A stretch of 64,000 bases of DNA, from positions 27,442-91,441 of the forward strand of contig JAQTZV010000024.1 in NCBI GenBank assembly GCA_028687585.1. The letters are read 5' to 3'. This document shows, in pieces, positions 60,675 through 64,000 of the stretch (position 1 is the stretch's first letter; the number at the start of each line of letters is the position of its first letter). Source of the DNA: Desulfuromonadaceae bacterium (GTDB lineage Bacteria > Desulfobacterota > Desulfuromonadia > Geobacterales > Pseudopelobacteraceae). The position numbers and the translations under genes were made by a program. The notes below the pieces were generated by a model, which saw only the letters and a program-made list of their open reading frames with translations, ran no database searches and was not told where the DNA came from.

Positions 60675-63515
60675 TCAAACATGAGCCGACAGCGCACCTT
60701 CTACGACCACCTTCAGCACTTCACGCAACTTATCGGAGGTATAAGGCTTACTGATCAATCCTGCTATACCATGGTTGCCTAATCTTGAGACAACATCTTC
60801 ATCGCTAAAACCACTGGAAATAATGAGCGGCAATTTCGGATCGATCTTTTTCAGTTCTCGACACAATTCATAGCCATCCATAACCGGCATACCCATGTCA
60901 GTTACAACAAGAGTGATTTCCGAGGCGTTGTTCTGATAGATCTCCAACCCTTCCTTGCCGTTTACTGCTTCCATTACGTTAAATCCAAGGTACTCAAGCA
61001 TTGCTTTTGCAATGAATCGCACCTGATCTTCATCCTCTACCAGCAGTATCGTGCCACTGCCCCGCCATTCAGACGGTTGTGCCGTTTGTACGTGTGGATG
61101 ATTTTCAGCGGGAACAGTTACCTGAACAGGGAGAAAGACTTTGAAGGTTGTACCCCTTCCCGGTTCGGAGAATAGCTGTAATGATCCCTTATGCGATTGG
61201 ATGATACCAAGTACGGCCGACAAACTCAGTCCTCGTCCCACAAATTTTGTGGTATAGAACGGCTCGAAGATGCGGTTATAGTTTTCCTCACTTATGCCGC
61301 AGCCGTTATCAGATACTTCCAGACAGGCATACCAACCGGGTGGAATGAACTTGCCGAAATAATCTTTTTCTGATTGCGCAGCTTTGATTTCCGTTGTGGC
61401 AAGCGTTACAATGACTTCACCCTGTGCATCACCCAGTGCCTCTGTTGCATTGATGATCAGGCTCGTGGCTACCTGACTGATTTGGCCGGCATCGGCTTTG
61501 ATGGAGGGAATGTCTGGTAGACTGGTATATCTGATTGCCACATTTTGCGGTAGTGATGCTTTCAGCAATTTTACCGTTTCAGACACCTGTGCATCTATAT
61601 TGACCTTGTCTTCAACAAATTGGGATTTCCCTGCATAGGCAAGCATCTGGCGGCACAATCCAGCGGCACGTTCAGAGGCTTTTTCTATGGCGGTGAGTTT
61701 GTCGGTGATGTTTTCCGGGTTCCTTTTTGCTAAACAAGCATTCCCCATGATGATAGCAAGAATGTTGTTGAAGTCATGGGCGATGCCACCTGCCAAGACC
61801 CCAAGGCTCTCAAGTCTCTGTGCCTGTTGAAATTGCTGTTCCAGCAGGAGCTTTTCTGTCTCGGCGTTCTTACGGTCAGTCACATCCTGAAACATACCAA
61901 CAATTTTATGTTGCTCTAACTCAGGTTTGCCAAACGCGTGAATTGTTTTGGGAGTGCCTTTTGCCGTGACGATGTCCAGTTCCACATCGAATGATTCACC
62001 GTATTCAATAGCACGCTGTACGGCCTTTTCAATAATGGGGCGGGATTCAGGGGTGTAGAAGTCAATCCCCTTATCCACTGTCGGTTTGAAATCAAAATCG
62101 AGTTCGTGGATACGATAGACTTCTTCCGTCCAAACTGATTCCCGGGTATTAATGTCAAATTCCCAGCCGCCAGTTTTGCTGAATTTTTCTGTCTCGGCGT
62201 GGAGATCTTTCATCTTCTGCAACGCCTGTTCATTATTCCTTCGCTCCGTAATGTCGTCAAACATGACCGCCATTTTTCCCGGTTCGGTCTGGAACGCAAT
62301 GTTTTCGTACACTCCGCTGATAACACCATCACTGTAGGCAAGGGATTTCTCTCGCCATTGCGTCCCTTTGAGAGCTGTTTCCTTGTATTGGGCAGGAATG
62401 GCGGTATCCGCCAATGACGGAAAAGCCTGTTCTATGGTGTTGCCGATAAATTGTGAACTATCAACCCCCATAATTCGGTCGGCAGCAGGGTTGGCTCTGG
62501 TGAAGACAAGCTTGCCGTCTGGCATGAGATCATATAGAAGAATAGCCCAGGGTGACTTGTTGACGATATTCCTGAATTGTTCTTCACTGACTTTAAGGTC
62601 CTCTTCAGCCCGTTTGCGCTTGGTAATATCAACTCCTATTACAAGCACGGCCTTGTTTCCTTGATGCGTAAAGGGGATACCGGTGATCTCCACCCAGAAA
62701 GGAGAACCGTCCTTGCGGAGTAATTGTTCTTCATTTTTTTGATTGAACTGATTATTGTTTGCCGCTCTATCAACACGTTCACGGACTATATTGTGAAAAT
62801 CGGGATGGACAACTTCCATGATTTGCTTGCCGATATATTCCTGCTGATCTGTGATGCCAAATGCTTCCACTGCTGACGGATTCAGATAAACAAATTTATT
62901 ATCGACATGGATCATCACTATGTTCGGAGTATGTTCCACTATTGATCGAAATCGATGCTCACTTTCCTCTAGCGCCAGTTCTGAAGTTTTTCGGCTCGTA
63001 ATGTCTGTGATCAAAGCCTGTTTGGAGATCGAACCGTCCGTATTATAGACGGGTGTGTTGGAAGCTTCGTACCATCTGCCATCCTTTGGACTTTTCACCT
63101 CCCACTGGACAGATTCGCCTTTGAAAACCTTTTCGTTCTGACACCATTCACACACTGCATCGAGATCGTGCAGAGACTTGTAACAATATTCACCAGTGGC
63201 ATCACGTCCGGTGCGCTGAATCGTGGCGTCACTCATAAACTCAATGCGGTAATCCTTGGAGCAGATATACATTAAACCATCGAAGGCGTTGACCATAGCC
63301 CGATATCTTTCCCGGCTCTGCAGCAATTCGTCTATTGACACATTCAATTCTTCATTCTGCATCTCCAGTTCAACTTTATGCACATGCAGTTCATGAAATT
63401 GTCGTTGCGTCTCCGTATCTCCCTTACATGTACCCGACAACGCAGATAGTTTGTCAACTGCCTGCTCGGCTTCGCTTCGAAAATCCTTCACTTCGTCCTC
63501 GCTTATTTTGGTCAT
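60675..63515 (-). CDS. Multi-PAS hybrid histidine kinase with receiver domain
   Basis: 946 residues. Short N-terminal coiled coil (~1-70), four PAS/PAC domains (~70-185, ~188-305, ~312-430, ~438-555), HisKA with AGGIAHDFNNIL, HATPase with NATEALG, DNGCGI and a G2 box reading GRGLSLSAVLGI (Ser replaces the usual Gly), then a receiver with VVTDMGMPVMDG (acceptor Asp) and SKPYTSDKL. No membrane helices, so signals are cytoplasmic. A Cys-rich loop in PAS 1 (AVCEWCQNEKVF) could hold a cofactor or sense redox state. Single gene. Confidence 0.92.
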   Translation of the reverse strand: MTKISEDEVKDFRSEAEQAVDKLSALSGTCKGDTETQRQFHELHVHKVELEMQNEELNVSIDELLQSRERYRAMVNAFDGLMYICSKDYRIEFMSDATIQRTGRDATGEYCYKSLHDLDAVCEWCQNEKVFKGESVQWEVKSPKDGRWYEASNTPVYNTDGSISKQALITDITSRKTSELALEESEHRFRSIVEHTPNIVMIHVDNKFVYLNPSAVEAFGITDQQEYIGKQIMEVVHPDFHNIVRERVDRAANNNQFNQKNEEQLLRKDGSPFWVEITGIPFTHQGNKAVLVIGVDITKRKRAEEDLKVSEEQFRNIVNKSPWAILLYDLMPDGKLVFTRANPAADRIMGVDSSQFIGNTIEQAFPSLADTAIPAQYKETALKGTQWREKSLAYSDGVISGVYENIAFQTEPGKMAVMFDDITERRNNEQALQKMKDLHAETEKFSKTGGWEFDINTRESVWTEEVYRIHELDFDFKPTVDKGIDFYTPESRPIIEKAVQRAIEYGESFDVELDIVTAKGTPKTIHAFGKPELEQHKIVGMFQDVTDRKNAETEKLLLEQQFQQAQRLESLGVLAGGIAHDFNNILAIIMGNACLAKRNPENITDKLTAIEKASERAAGLCRQMLAYAGKSQFVEDKVNIDAQVSETVKLLKASLPQNVAIRYTSLPDIPSIKADAGQISQVATSLIINATEALGDAQGEVIVTLATTEIKAAQSEKDYFGKFIPPGWYACLEVSDNGCGISEENYNRIFEPFYTTKFVGRGLSLSAVLGIIQSHKGSLQLFSEPGRGTTFKVFLPVQVTVPAENHPHVQTAQPSEWRGSGTILLVEDEDQVRFIAKAMLEYLGFNVMEAVNGKEGLEIYQNNASEITLVVTDMGMPVMDGYELCRELKKIDPKLPLIISSGFSDEDVVSRLGNHGIAGLISKPYTSDKLREVLKVVVEGALSAHV

Positions 63516-63690
63516 GCGTCACGTGACCTTTCGGTGTAATGAAAACCCCACCGCTATCAGCGGAGTATCTGCTCTTTGGCTGATAATAGAATCGCCCCAA
63601 GGGGCGGGGAATATAACCCGTGCGGGAACAATTATGAATTTTACCGCAATAAATGGGATGTGCAATTAAATATACAGATCCACACTAAAT

Positions 63691-63882
63691 TTATCCCTGA
63701 GTAATGTTCAGCCCTTTTGTCAGCTTTCGAAGCGCTCTGCGGACTTCTGCCAACTCATTTTCTGCCCGTTCTCTCTTTGCACGTTCCGCAGTTTTTGATT
63801 CATCTGCTTCGGTTTTACCTGCCTGATCGGCATCCCGCAATGTCTCGGTTTTTTCTGTCGCGGGAGAACCCAAGGGGGACAT
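63691..63882 (-). CDS. Short charged helical protein, doubtful
   Basis: 63 residues, rich in Glu, Lys, Arg and Ala (ADESKTAERAKRERAENELAEVRRALRKLTKG), a continuous helix. It looks like the tail of a longer protein such as those ending in coiled coils, cut off upstream. No good ribosome site before the ATG. It could be a relic. Confidence is low. The bases 63516-63690 hold the leader of the kinase gene and nothing I can name. Confidence 0.3.
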   Translation of the reverse strand: MSPLGSPATEKTETLRDADQAGKTEADESKTAERAKRERAENELAEVRRALRKLTKGLNITQG

Positions 63883-63940
63883 TCTATAGTCAACCTGTCA
63901 AGCCAAAATATTGCTCTTTTAAAATCTTATAGTTAGCTTT

Positions 63941-64000
63941 TTAATTGAATTCTGGACGCACTTCTCCCTTGATTTTTGAAATGGCGAGTTTCTCACTTTC
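63941..64000 (-). CDS. 3' end of an unidentified gene cut by the window
   Basis: A minus-strand frame is open from the window edge and ends at TAA (63941-63943); the visible residues are ESEKLAISKIKGEVRPEFN. Only 19 residues, no family recognised. It may equally be a chance open frame. Confidence 0.25.
   Translation of the reverse strand, partial: ESEKLAISKIKGEVRPEFN

Noticed and set aside
1..64000. CRISPR array or intact insertion sequence
   Set aside because: No regular short repeats with spacers and no transposase gene were seen; the repeats present are palindromic and dispersed.

Overview
The window looks like a chromosome segment of a Geobacteraceae-type deltaproteobacterium (Geobacter / Trichlorobacter / Pelobacter propionicus-like). 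Support: dense two-component, PilZ, HDOD and chemotaxis genes; a very large NAD-type glutamate dehydrogenase; B12-dependent mutase genes; riboswitch-controlled cobalt import (cbiMNQO); small lipoproteins; and several families of imperfect palindromic repeats between genes. The assignment rests on gene content and style, not on a database search.

Layout. 1-3.3 kb is a defence/mobile graveyard: the 3' end of a Type ISP restriction-modification gene, an AT-rich PIN-like nuclease candidate, a stop-interrupted RhuM relic, and a FitA antitoxin whose FitB toxin has been almost entirely deleted. 3.35-5.9 kb is housekeeping (miaA, hfq, a PDZ/radical-SAM DUF512 enzyme). 6.1-12 kb carries an intact MCP-CheW pair, MgtC, then a decayed chemotaxis locus (SAP-like small protein with an amber codon, gutted MCP, intact CheW). 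12.2-19.3 kb: TPR membrane protein, MltD-like transglycosylase, YtxH/DUF948 envelope proteins, meaB, hicAB, and a large unknown protein. 19.3-23.7 kb: a relict toxin-antitoxin pair, then hldD-cbiO-cbiQ-cbiN-cbiM transcribed leftwards from a cobalamin riboswitch with a terminator-type expression platform. 23.8-28 kb: orphan TupB-like permease overlapping a sirtuin, then a leftward operon crotonase-cobO-B12-binding mutase subunit-crotonase.

28-40.5 kb: glutamate dehydrogenase; a signalling operon (PilZ, small protein, HDOD, hybrid kinase with Hpt, response regulator); queF; an EfpL-type EF-P paralogue; tRNA(CAU) with a clear sigma70 promoter; Nif3-like protein; zinc-ribbon coiled-coil protein; RNase P RNA; YkgJ-type protein. 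40.5-50.5 kb: OmpA lipoprotein, hemB, L,D-transpeptidase, threonine aldolase, PAS kinase with a disintegrated receiver domain, Dsb-like protein, receiver-kinase, ispD. 50.5-64 kb: GntR/FCD regulator with a palindromic operator, RCK potassium channel, TIM-barrel isomerase, galE, PilZ protein, M23 peptidase, NosL, an LpoB-YcfL-COG3014 lipoprotein operon, MFS transporter, and a large multi-PAS hybrid kinase.

Themes. Cobalt/B12 supply (riboswitch-cbiMNQO, cobO, meaB, mutase subunit) is spread over 15-27 kb. The most notable points are the LPS heptose gene hldD coupled by ATGA overlap to a cobalamin-riboswitch operon, the PIN-like gene beside the Type ISP system, the permease-sirtuin pair, the EfpL-type factor with R33, and five families of intergenic palindromes, one of which supplies the end of queF. 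I did not find a convincing wholly new system. The PIN/Type ISP pair and the unknown 728-aa protein next to hicAB are the best candidates for uncharacterised function.
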